Of a DNA stretch of 64,000 bases, positions 36,670-47,370 are shown piece after piece; position 1 is the stretch's first letter, and every line of letters starts with the position of its first letter. The translations under genes were made by a program, and so were the position numbers. The stretch spans positions 129,501 through 193,500 of the forward strand of contig SNVD02010228.1 in assembly GCA_013180625.2 (NCBI GenBank). Reading direction: 5' to 3'. The stretch comes from Boswellia sacra. Its lineage: Eukaryota; Streptophyta; Magnoliopsida; Sapindales; Burseraceae. Under the pieces are notes generated by a model. The model worked only from the letters and a program-made list of their open reading frames with translations, did no database searches and was not told the DNA's origin.

Positions 36670-37944
36670 ATGATGGAGAATTCAACTCCTGCTTCTGAAA
36701 ACTTGGATTCCCTCTTCCACACTTTCGGGAACCTTCAATTGAATAATAATCTTCCATCCTCTGCAGTTCCAGTTCCAGTTCCAGTTCCATTGTATTCACC
36801 GAGCATCTGGGGTAACACTCATTATGGTCCGAACCCTGGTGCTGGAGCTTTTGCAACCCAGATTTCTGATCATGCAGCCGCATTGATCCTGACACCTAAC
36901 CGGGCAAGCCAAGCAAACCCTTTTCAGAACCGGACTACGGACGCCTCAGCTCGGTTTAGATTAGTTAATGAAATTCTTTTATTAGCTAAAGACCGAGATG
37001 GATCACATTCCCTCCAACAGGAATTGTTTTCTTCCAGGGACTGCAAGCTTACGGCTTTGGTGTTTGAGATGGTTTATGTGTATACTTTAGAGGTTATGAC
37101 AAACGAACATGCTCGTTTTGTATTCGGAAAGTTACTCGAAACCTGCAATCAACATCAGCTGCAACTGATTACTCTAAGATTAACCTCTCAGGATGAGTTG
37201 CTTCTCAATGCATCAGCTGATGACTATGGTTCATCCTCAATCAAGAAGCTGATCCGAGTGCTTGCCAGGTCGAGGTTGATTATTCAAGTTATGCAAACTT
37301 TGAGAAGACTTTTCAGGTATTTGATGGTCACTAAACCAGGATCATCTATTATATTGCAATGTCTAGATGCCCTTTACCGCAGGAATAACGATTCCATATA
37401 CCAAGCAGCCTTGGAACATTGTCTCACATTGGCCAATAATGATCAAGGATGTATTTCCTTGACCAAGTTCATTGATGAGATGAGAGGTCCACGCAGAAGG
37501 CAAATTCTACACTTAATTTGCAGGAATGCAGCTTTTTTAGCCAGGAATCCATTCGGTAACTATGTTGTGCAGCATGTTTTAGGACTCGAGAACCCGGAGT
37601 TGATTGAAACAATTTGCTTTTCTTTCCAAGGCCATTATGTAGACCTCTCCTTAACAAAATGTGGCAGCTATGTAATAGAGAAGTGCTTTAAGTATCCGAA
37701 CATGGGACAATATGTAGTTCAAGATTTCCTGAGCAGCAATCGGATTGCGGAGGTTGCGAATGACAGGTATGGAAACTATGTGATCCAAACAGCATTGAGA
37801 GAGTCGCTGAGAGTTGATGGAGATTTACATGAGAGACTTCTTATGAAACTCCAAGAGCATCTTCAAGCCCTGCGGTTACCATATGGTAGCAAAGTTTATA
37901 ATTTGATGACAAATTTGCAAAGGCCTGGTTTGAAGTTAAGTTAG
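36670..37944 (+). CDS. Pumilio-family (PUF) RNA-binding protein, intact copy
   Basis: A single-exon gene of 424 codons. PUF proteins bind UGU-containing 3' UTRs and control mRNA decay or translation. About eight PUF repeats cover residues ~100-410 after a low-complexity N-terminus with a PVPVPVP stretch. Repeat 6 has NYVVQ (297-301), repeat 7 SYVIE (333-337) and repeat 8 NYVIQ (369-373), which fit recognition of U, G and U. Repeats 2 to 5 have non-standard residues (ARFVF, SSIKK, SIILQ, CISLT), so the 3' half of the target should be loosely specified. It is short compared with classical Pumilio and resembles the small, divergent plant PUF group. The start is one of two tandem ATGs (36670/36673). 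The paralogue at 25-26.3 kb has an intron acceptor just here, whereas this copy reads TTCATG, so the leader structure differs. Confidence 0.88.
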   Translation: MMENSTPASENLDSLFHTFGNLQLNNNLPSSAVPVPVPVPLYSPSIWGNTHYGPNPGAGAFATQISDHAAALILTPNRASQANPFQNRTTDASARFRLVNEILLLAKDRDGSHSLQQELFSSRDCKLTALVFEMVYVYTLEVMTNEHARFVFGKLLETCNQHQLQLITLRLTSQDELLLNASADDYGSSSIKKLIRVLARSRLIIQVMQTLRRLFRYLMVTKPGSSIILQCLDALYRRNNDSIYQAALEHCLTLANNDQGCISLTKFIDEMRGPRRRQILHLICRNAAFLARNPFGNYVVQHVLGLENPELIETICFSFQGHYVDLSLTKCGSYVIEKCFKYPNMGQYVVQDFLSSNRIAEVANDRYGNYVIQTALRESLRVDGDLHERLLMKLQEHLQALRLPYGSKVYNLMTNLQRPGLKLS

Positions 37945-39594
37945 TGTATGTATAGAACAGAGTAGAGCTGTAGAGAACACTTATGTTTTTTGGATTTCGT
38001 ATCTTTGATGAAATAGAGTTATGTATCTTGTGCATTTCTGATTGCTAATATTAAGGATTAAAATTTAAATCTGGACTCAAATTTACATTTTATGCACCCA
38101 TTTTTTTTAATTATTACCAAAATAATCAATAAGCAAATTTATGCATCAAATTTTCATATTAAGTGAATGAATATGAAAATAATATTAAGCGAATGAACCC
38201 GTGACTGTATTGTAAAAAGAATGAGTTTTCACCTTAAATGGAAGTGCTTTTGCTTCTGTGTAAAGAAGCACTTGCGGAAGAGACCAAAACTAAGGGGTGT
38301 TTAATATAACCTTAATATAATATATCTATATAATTTTTTTAATAAATTATATCAAAATAAGAGATAAATAAGTGAAAATAATTTTCATTGAACCATCCGC
38401 GAAATTTGTTTTTTGAGAACTTATCATTCGAATTAAATTCTAATTGAATAGGTGTTAGGTGCCGTGTGATTTACCTGATTAATTTCGTTTATTTCTTTTT
38501 CATTTCATTTTATTTGGGCTGGGCCGCCAAAATGAGTGATATATGGGCAATCATTTAAAAAGATTGCCAAATTTGGGTTCTAGGGATGTTATTTATTTAT
38601 TTTTGAAAAACCAATGAAATGGTAAGTGATGAAACTGAATATAATTTTGATATTTAATCTACACTATTTTTTTTAGAGAAAAACAGTTTAATTTTTATTT
38701 AAGCTAGAATATATGAATTTATTTTTTATGATAGATTGAATTTTTTAGAATTTTGTTTGATCTGATTTCTATAACTGGTAACTGGTTAAGCAATTGTGGC
38801 TATAACTCACTCTTTAAAGCCAAAGCAGAGTGCTAATAATAACTCTAAATTATTGGAATATATATGATATATCATCAATTGCACTAGGGGTGACAATTTG
38901 TGTCACACGTGTCTATCCATTTAATTATTCGTATCGAGACATGAAACACGGATTCTACTCGGTTATTAAACGTGTAACTCACGTGTCGTAATCATGTTAT
39001 ACTTAATTCACATAATTTACTTTTTGTTTAATTTAATTTTGCATAATATATCATATTCTATATATTTATATTAATTAAAATTAATTTTACAATATAAATA
39101 ATTGTTAGTATAAAAAAATTATTAAAATGATCATAATTTACTATTATGTAAATTAATTTATTTCAATTTTATAATATATATGTGGTAAATACAAATTCAT
39201 ATCATTAAATAAGTTTATATATTAAAGATTGATAAGATATGTTTAACTATTCGTGTCATTAAACGAGTTGGCGTGTTGAACACTTTCAACACGAATCCAA
39301 CCCATTTATTTATCATGTATCGTCTCTGACTAATTTATTAATCATGTATCGTATTCGTGTTATATTCGTGTAGTGACCCAAATTGCCACCCCTGATCGCA
39401 TCTCAAAAAGCGTGCTTTTACTTATCAATAAATTAATGTTTTTTTTAATTGGCCACTTATTGCAAAACTACTTATATTTAATTGGACACTTATTTGTCAT
39501 TGTGAACAAAATGATAGATTGAATTGCTTCTCATGAAAAATTCACATATTCACAGAATGGAATATAAGAAAAAACAACTAATTACTCGCTTCAT
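37945..39594. other. Spacer between intact PUF gene and COA3-like copy
   Basis: AT-rich; it contains the 3' flank of the PUF gene and a hAT-like MITE at 38885-39394 (listed separately). A short hairpin AAGTGCTTTTGCTTC/GAAGCACTT lies near 38243-38275. No gene is seen. Confidence 0.5.
38885..39394. mobile_element. hAT-like MITE with ~20-bp terminal inverted repeats
   Basis: The left end TAGGGGTGACAATTTG and right end CAAATTGCCACCCCTG are inverse with few mismatches, and the match continues through GTCAC/GTGAC. The size is about 510 bp, AT-rich and non-coding. The flanks ATTGCAC (38878-38884) and ATCGCAT (39395-39401) match at 5 of 7, with only transitions differing, consistent with an old target duplication. 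Confidence 0.65.
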
Positions 39595-39777
39595 TCAAAC
39601 CTCTTGCTTCTTCTTTTGCTCTTCAAACTTATCGATTGCTACCTGAAGCTCATCTGAGCCCCCAACCGCTCTCATGGTGTAAAAATACAAAACAGAAACA
39701 AACGCTGTCAATCCCCCAGCAACGACCACACTATTGGTCTTGGGAGCAAGGCTACAGGATCCCAAAATGCCAGCCAT
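39595..39777 (-). CDS. COA3-like copy 2, probably not expressed
   Basis: An intact 60-codon frame differs from the copy at 23932-24114 in only a few residues near the N-terminus (MAGILGSCSLAPKTNSVVV) and in the helix (FVSVLYFYT). The charged tail is identical. The match extends upstream into what is intron sequence of the first gene (to about 40215), with an internal deletion, so it arose by DNA duplication and not by retroposition. The homology stops before the non-coding first exon and promoter, where unrelated CGAGTG-repeat sequence begins. With no promoter in sight, this is probably a silent or decaying copy. Confidence 0.55.
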   Translation of the reverse strand: MAGILGSCSLAPKTNSVVVAGGLTAFVSVLYFYTMRAVGGSDELQVAIDKFEEQKKKQEV

Positions 39778-40215
39778 CTCACTTGTTTCTGCACTGTCAA
39801 AGTGGTTACACTTTCAAAGCTGCACATTAGACAAGCAATGTGTTTGAGTAAAACCTAATTGATAAAAGCAATTTGTTCTTCAACATAAGAAAACCACGAA
39901 TACATCTCTGTTAACAGTGAATGAAACTGAAACATTATTTAAAGAAGATCCGATACTTTGGATGCTTTTACAGATCACCAATATAATCCAAACCTGGTAA
40001 GTTTCACTGTCTCTTGTTTAAGAGTCCAATCCATAAACTTTCATAACTTCAATTTTCCATTTAAAAAAGTTTTAATAACATCACGACAAAAACATTGCTC
40101 ATCTGATCTAATACTCTTGCTTCTTCTCACATTAACCGGAGATACAAGCACGGATTAGTGAATAAGATACAAATGAACATTCAACAATTCTAACACAACA
40201 ATAAAAATATAAAAA

Positions 40216-41455
40216 TAAGGAAAAATTGAAAAAATGGACACAATTAGAGACCCTCATTGAAACTTGGACACATCCCGAAAAATTTTTATGTCATAGACAC
40301 TTTCTTGACAAAAAGACTCAATTACCTTTATGTATTCAATTTTTTCCCAAAGTTTTATTTCCCCTAATTTTCCTCTTCAGTCAAAAATTATCGAAACCCA
40401 TCGATACCGCTCGAAACGCAAACCAACACGGGCATCGGTTGAGGATAGAAGCATCAAGCAGAACGACGCAGAGAGAAGCATCCATCGATACTGAGGGTCC
40501 CTAATTGTGAGTTATTTGGTTGTTATTCATTAGATTTAATTTAGTTTTTAGGGAATTTGAATTAGGGATTTGAGTTTTCGTCGGATTTGTGAACTTATTT
40601 AGGGATAAATATAGTGTTATAATGTGATTTTTGTGGTTTGATGCGTGTGAAAATCGACGAAACCAATCGTTTTATCGCGACGTAGACGACACTCGACACT
40701 TGACAACTACGTGTCGAGTCATGTCGAGTGTGGATTTTCCCGCAATCCATTTAGTGTCAAGTGTCAGTTGTCGAGTTCATATAGTCGAGTGTCGGTTGTC
40801 GAGTTCATATAGTCGAGTGTCGATTGTCTTGCGTCGTGTGTCGAGTTGGTTTCATAGTGTCGAGTGTTGAGTTCATATATAGCCAGTGTCAAGTTCATAT
40901 ATAATCGAGTGTCGAGTGCCATATATAGCTATAAATACAAAGTGGTCTTTACAATGGATTTGCAAGTCTTGTAGTTTTCTACAATGGGTAAGAAATATTT
41001 TGAACAACTGCTCGTCAATTTAAGCACATAGTTCTTACCTTCTCATAGAATTTGCAGAATTAACGGTACTATAATCGAATTTGCAGTTATGATATAGTTA
41101 AATTTACGATTCATGAATCCATTTAGTGTCAAGTGTTGGTTGTCGAGTTCATATTGTCGAGTGTCGTGTGTCCAATTCATATAGTCGAGTGTGTATTGTC
41201 TTGCGTCGCGTGTCGAGTTAGTTTTGTAGTATCGAGTGTCGAGTTCATATATAGTCGAGTGTCGAGTGCCATATATAGCTATAAATACAAAGCGGTCTTT
41301 ACAATGGATTTGCAAGTCTTATAATTTTCTGCAACGGGTAAGAAATATTTTGAACAGCTGCTCATCACTTTAAGCATAGAGTTCTTACCTTCTAATAGAA
41401 TTTGCAGAATTAATGGTACTATAATCGAATTTGCAGTTATGATATAACTTGGAAA
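40216..41455. repeat. CGAGTG-rich module, two direct copies plus leader
   Basis: Two modules (about 40744-41090 and 41118-41445) each have a degenerate array of TCGAGTGTCGAGTTCATATA units followed by a conserved ~180-bp tail (GCTATAAATACAAAG, ACAATGGATTTGCAAGTCTT, GGGTAAGAAATATTTTGAAC, TAGTTCTTACCTTCTAATAG). The leader at 40216-40740 is unique here. The small open frames across the array are Ser/Arg/Val repeats and not genes. Confidence 0.8.
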
Positions 41456-42092
41456 TTAAAATTAGATTAGTTTCGGCTTCATAATGTGTGTAACTTATTC
41501 TTCCGGTTGAAGTGAAACCGATGAAAACCACTACTTAAAAGAGAGCTTGAAGCCTGATTTGAATGTTAGTAGTAACCTGCTATGAAATGGTTCCGTTTTT
41601 TATTTTCCCAGAAACAAAAATCAGAATCTCTCGTTTAGAAGTCCAAAACCTAAGCCAAGTTGCAAATGCCCCCTTCATAAGGAAAATACCCTAATATAAA
41701 ATCCAAAAAATTACCACAATCTAAACAAGATGAGTGAATGAGAGTAGCCTGCTATCTAGCAGCATATTATTTCACTTTCTCATAACCTCAAAAAGAATTA
41801 TTTCTATATACTCAATGAAACAACACTGACTTTTTTTTATTCCAACAATTATTTCATTCAAATTATAGATTGCCTACAATGCCAACTAAACTTTCTGATA
41901 AATAAAATGTGACGTAAAAGGACAACTCAAAAGCAGCTGATGTCAAGCACCGATGCAACTTCAAAACGCCCAATAAAAGTTAAATACAGATCCAACATGA
42001 CAAAATACAAAAATCAGATATTTTCTTGGCCAATCCAAGATAGACATCACTGGATTAACAAAAATATACCATATACTTCTCCGCAAAGAACA

Positions 42093-43607
42093 TCATTCCC
42101 CTTCACTCAGAATGGGGACTATGAGTGGCTTCATTTGTGCAAGATATACAATCGCCCACCTAATAAAGCAAAAGAAGAACACAATAATTATAATAATAAA
42201 CAAAGAACTAGGTTAACTCATTGTTTGTTTTCTAGTAGGCAGAAATTTGCTTAATATTGTTGCAGTCCAAAAAGTCTTAAGGTACATGTTCTAAGATCGT
42301 TTATGCTGCCTATAAACTCTATAGCAAGACACCACCACTTCATCAATCTTTGAAAGTCAAGGGATCAAGAGCAAAAATATCTGTTAATACAATAATTAAA
42401 GTCTGCCATTTGCAAAGAGAACTTGTCATCAACAATCCTTATTTCAACATTTGTAGCTCTTAGCCAATTAAAAAACCGTAACTACTTTGCATCATCACAA
42501 AGCTAAGTAAACAGGACTCTTTAAAATTAAACTGAAAAATCCAAAGGAACCAATTATTTCCTCTTGTTAAAGCCTCAGAAGTGTTAATCAAATATTAAAC
42601 TAATGACATACAAAATCATTGACAGAGACTTTAATGTCCCTAACTGATTTAAAAATGAAGATAGAGCAAATAAATCTAAACCTTAAACTTACATCATCCA
42701 GCAGCATATTGTTGCTGTAATAACCAATGTTAGGTGGAACCTGCATCGTAAAACAAAGATTAACCATTCTGCATCAAGAATACATGTCATATGATTCCAT
42801 TACTAATTACAATGCGATTAAGAAGATATAACAAATGACCAAAAAAAATCTTCTTTACTTGGTAACTTTAATCCAGAAACATAACCGCAGTCCTTAAAGG
42901 CAAGACTTAACACGCATTTATGTGGTATGTTTGGACATCTTATAAAAGCTAAATTGCCCACTTTGTCACTTATAGAATTCAAGGTTATTCAGGATTGCAC
43001 ACAAAATTTTTGCTCTCTAAACTAGCTTTCTATCTCTAATCTCTTTGAGGACTGCATTCAGTAACATTTCATTTAGGGAAAAGAACTGTATCTACTCTGG
43101 TCTAAATGGCAAGCAGGCATTCAGTGAAGAGTTGAAATTTTGTGATGCTTGTAACTAGCTGTCTTGGTTTTCTAATAAGTTGTTTAATAGTTCTCCTAGA
43201 ACAAATAAAACATTAGATCAAACAGGATGACGATGAATTTTTCACAATTAATATGAATTTCCACAATTTACTAGATTAGCAAGAACAAAGAAGATCAAAA
43301 CTGAAATTTACTTTACTAGATCCATCTCCAAAATGCCAGTCACTGAAGCAAACAATGGAGAAAATTGAGCTTCAAGCACTTTCTCTAAAATCATAAAGAT
43401 GAACCTAATTCACTATTTTGATGATAACTCCAGTTTTCTTCGAGTTAAAATCAACACCTAATCCAAACACTAATAATTAAGTGAAAAATTAAGAAGCTAA
43501 AAAACATACAAATTTGCAGAGGGTCCTTTGTTGCAGCAAATTCTGGTACAAAGCGATGCAATGATTCCAATTACCACAAAAATTAGCGTTGTCACCATGA
43601 AACCCAT
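42093..43607 (-). CDS. VHA-e: V-type proton ATPase subunit e (VHA-e, Vma9/ATP6V0E family)
   Basis: A tiny hydrophobic subunit of the membrane Vo sector, needed for assembly of the proton pump that acidifies the vacuole and Golgi/TGN. There are three exons on the minus strand: 43607-43510, 42740-42693 and 42159-42093, in phase, giving 70 codons with GT-AG introns. The protein starts [20 protein letters not shown] (first membrane helix), then [18 protein letters not shown], a second helix [18 protein letters not shown], and ends [14 protein letters not shown]. This is the usual plant length and sequence. The 5' leader probably has its own intron, with an acceptor TTTCAG just before ATCGAGATGG and the upstream exon near 43790-43930. 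The gene stands between direct copies of the CGAGTG module (41118-41445 and 43984-44237). No defect is visible. Confidence 0.95.
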
Positions 43608-43983
43608 CTCGATCTGAAATTTGGATATTCTAACGCAAATTAGGGTTCCGATCAACTTAAAAAATTCAACTTTGATTACAAAAAAATAAATAATAAATAA
43701 AAAAGAGAATCAATTCGTGATCAAGAATATGAAAATACGAGCAATATAAGGAAAGACGACAAAAGTACACAGACTTGAAGTTTGTTTGGTTGACGAGAAA
43801 ATGCGAGAGAAGGGAAGAATAAATTTTGGGATCTTGCTTGGAATTTGGAAGCTTCCGGTCTCGCTAAGCTGTAGCAGGATCCATCCTTGTGAATCAGATG
43901 AGGATGGTTCAGTTTGTTGAGTTTCTAGGCCAATCGCTAAATGCACTCAAAGTCTATTTTCTAGAGAAATTAACGGTTCATGA

Positions 43984-44515
43984 ATCCATTTAGTGTCACG
44001 TGTCGGTTGTCGAGTTCATATAGTCGAGTGTCTTATGTCGCGTGTCGAGTTGGTTTTGTAGTGTCGAGTGTTGAGTTCATATATAGCGAGCGTCGAGTGC
44101 CATATATAGCTATAAATACAAAGTGGTCTTTTACAATGGATTTGCAAGTCTTGCAGTTTTCTGCAATGGGTAAGAAATATTTTGAACAGCTGCTCATCAC
44201 TTTAAGCACATAGTTCTTACCTTCTAATAGAATTTGAAGGGTCGGATTTTGTTAAGAACTATGTGCTTAAAGTGATGAGCAGCTGTTCAAAATATTTCTT
44301 ACCCATTGCAAAAAACTGCAAGACTTGCAAATTCATTGTAAAAACCACTTTGTATTTATAACTATATATGGCACTCGACACTCGACTATATATGAACTCG
44401 ACACTCGACACTACAAAACCAACTCAACACGAAACGCAAGACAACCGACACTCGACTATATGAACTCAACAACCGGCACTCGACAGACACACGACACTCG
44501 ACTATATGAAATTCA
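43984..44515. repeat. CGAGTG module as a large inverted repeat
   Basis: A third direct module copy (about 43984-44237) is followed after a short spacer by an inverted copy (about 44250-44515). The mirrored parts include ATAGTTCTTAC/GTTAAGAACTAT near the centre and CGAGTG/CACTCG arrays at the outer ends. The arms are about 230-260 bp. No protein is encoded. Confidence 0.85.
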
Positions 44516-44792
44516 ATAATTAATCAAATTAATCTTTAAAGTAGCCATACTCCACAATGTATTAATAACTTCTTCTTGTCTATCACTAAAAAACTAAATA
44601 TCCTCAACCAAAATGAAATAAAAAGAGTGCAATGTTCAAATAGAAGTTAACCTCCAGCCGTGTCGAAACTTGACTCAATTCATGCTTAATCACAGCCATA
44701 CATCAAAGTTGCTATCTCAATTTTTAGAAACGGATAAAATGGGGTCAATTCCAATACAATTGAGCAATTTCTCAAACAAATAACAGCATATT

Positions 44793-45221
44793 CTAATCAA
44801 AGAAACTGAACTTCAAATCTCCTAGATCGCAATTCAACACAAACAGTACACAAATCAGTGCAATTAATAACCAAAAAGGAAACCAAAATTTATTTCGATC
44901 ATTTCTTATCAACCAAACATACAAACACACACACACACACAAACATAAATGAACACTCACAGTGGCGGTCGCGGATGGGAAAGGCGAGAAGAGACGAGGC
45001 GTGCTGCAACAGAGGACGTTGGAGACTTGGAAGCGATCGGCGACAGAGGAGGGTGGAGGCGGCCGTGACAGAGGATGGTGGTGGCAGCAACAGTGGACGT
45101 AGGTGGCCTGGAGGATAGGGTTCAATTTCAATTGGATTGGGAAAACAAGCCTTTTACATAAGTGATTCCGTATGATAGAGTGTTGAATCAGAGAGTGATG
45201 AATGCGAGTGGGGAGTCGCAA
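44793..45221 (-). other. Possible non-coding first exon or spurious open frame
   Basis: A 142-codon frame reads a low-complexity, Pro/Ser/Cys-rich sequence with a (TG)n-encoded CVCVCL run, unlike a real protein. On the minus strand the text looks like a 5' leader ending in CCGCCACT|GTGAGT, a good splice donor near 44960. To its right begins a copy of the TRAPPC2 upstream region. It may be a leader exon driven by that copied promoter; I cannot identify a downstream coding exon. Confidence 0.25.
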
Positions 45222-45289
45222 GGAGAGGGAGTTTGGGAGAGGAGAGGAAGAGATGGAGTGATGTATCCTTTTAACTGATTTATGATGTG

Positions 45290-47370
45290 ATTTTTACTTT
45301 AAGTGGCAAAAATCAACTTCCTCCCCTGGGCTTTGAAAATTTTCATCCATACCCGCTTGGTTTGAAAACTCCCCAAGACCTCCACTAAGTTCTACCTTCA
45401 ATTAATCAAAACTCCAAACATATTAATAGATTTAGTTCTGTTTATTATTACTGCTCCAAGCAGAGCATACAACAATAAATTAATTTATATTTTGTAAATT
45501 ACGACTTAAAAATTAAAATTTATGAAATTAATAAAAAATAGCCAATATAATCTGAAGTTAACAAGAACTTAAATTTTAAATACAAAATGAATCGCCACAA
45601 TTGAGAGGATATATGCATTCTTAGATGTTAAAGTTAAATTTCCGTCTACAAACTTAAACTTTTGGTTAAAATAGTTTCTTAATTAATAATAAAATGGAGT
45701 TATTAATTGATTTAAATATTAAGCATACATATTTCTAAATAGTATTTGCTGATTTTTATAACAAAAACATTAAAATATTTTAATTTTATTATATATGGTT
45801 TTACAACAACTTCATTTCTCTTCAAAATGATTAATAAAATCAAGAACAGATAATAGAAGCGACCAATAAATAATTGGTTAATTAATTGATTATTATGAAT
45901 AAACCTCTTATGGATGATAATTGGCTGATGATGATTAATAAGTAAAGTCTATGGATGACTAATGTCATAGTTGACGAATCAGGGAAGTGACCTGGGTGGG
46001 CCCAAGTAGCTCCTAAAATCTGCAATATCCGTTTTGCCCTTTATTTCGATGAGTTACGTTATACCCCTCCACATAAATTAAACCGAATTTTTTACTTTTA
46101 TCTTTCATCTTTTTCTAGTTTTTTGATGATCACTTTAATGTCACTATAGGTCACTCTTTAATCCATATAATATAATTAAAAACATATATTCTACAACTTA
46201 CAATCACGTGAGTTTCTCTTCTATTTTAATTTTATTATTTTAATTCATAAATTGTATTATATATTTAATTTAGTATACATTATCTCTTTTTTTTTTTTCT
46301 TTCATATTTTATAATATATCCATTAGTTTCTTTGTTTTATTTAAAGTACATAAATTCATAGGATTTTTAGTGATAAGAAATAACTAACTTTTTGTTTAAA
46401 TCTTTAATGAATTATATATTATATTTGGACAGTGTGAAATAAAAAGTTTACTATATTTGTCTTATCTAGGTACACTTTCTTTAATATTTAATTAAATTTT
46501 CTCATACTATCAAGTTTTATAAAAAATAATAAATAATTATGATATTGAAGATACCTCTCCATACATAAAATTCTAGGTCCACCATTATAACATGGTCCAC
46601 AAAGTAGAATAACAATATTTCTTCTCATCGATCGCATGTTCCATTGCCTTTATTTGTTAGCTCTATAGAGCTTTCAACAAAAATATTTCTTGCAATTTGA
46701 TCAATCTTTACAATATTAAATTCTTGATTTCTTACCTAAAGGAAAGCAACTAAGCTTTCAATGGTTATTGAGAGATTCAATTTCTTTTTTTTTTGCCATC
46801 TTATAATTTTTTTTTGTTTTTTCTTATGGAAAAAACAATGAAACGTTGTTAATTAGTGTATAAAATCGATAAAAAGATAGCTCACTATATTTTATTCTTA
46901 CATTTTTTCTTAAAAAAATGAGGAGGGTGAATTCTTTTTCAATCATTAACGTAATGCAAAGTGCTAATGAAGAGTCTGAATCGTTGTAATTATCTCAGAA
47001 CAGCTAAACATGCTTTCCTTTTATTTCCTTTTAAAAAAGAGGGTGCCAAGAAATAAGATAACTCAAAACAAGAAGCATTATTATTCTTATTACTCGCATC
47101 GCATTAAGCTTGTAATTAAACTAATTAATAATATGTTAATAGTAAATATAAGTCTAGCTAATTGGAATTCCATGTACCGTAGTAGTTGGACACTTGAACT
47201 CTTATTAGGTATATATTTAAAAGAGAGAATAATTAATAACTTACTGGATCCTTTATAAACCAAAGATAGTACGATTAAGCACGTTGGCCACATGCTGAAC
47301 AACTCCCTTCTATTCCACTACGACTGCGTAAAAGCTACGAGCATCCGTAAATTAAATTAGAAAAAAATTT
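45290..47370. repeat. Direct duplicate of the TRAPPC2 upstream region
   Basis: Positions 45300-45610 and about 46766-47330 align in order with 30830-31130 and 31128-31980 (shared stretches include CCCGCTTGGTTTGAA, AGTTCTACCTTCAAT, GATAGCTCACTATATTTT and GTCCATGTACCG-like text). About 1.16 kb of extra sequence splits the copy. No gene is seen in it. Confidence 0.8.
45608..46766. mobile_element. Unclassified 1.16-kb insertion with 8-bp flanking repeat
   Basis: ATTGAGAG occurs at 45600-45607 and again at 46767-46774, while the parental copy near 31128 has a single ATTGAGAG with no insertion, a clean empty site. The inserted DNA is AT-rich and non-coding, and I could not see clear terminal inverted repeats, so the class is open. 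Confidence 0.5.

Noticed and set aside
40631..41324. Open frames with Ser/Arg/Val repeats as small proteins
   Set aside because: They are translations of the CGAGTG array and change frame between copies.
43984..44515. CRISPR-like array in the CGAGTG repeats
   Set aside because: The units are short, irregular and lack regular spacers, and the sequence is plant nuclear DNA.
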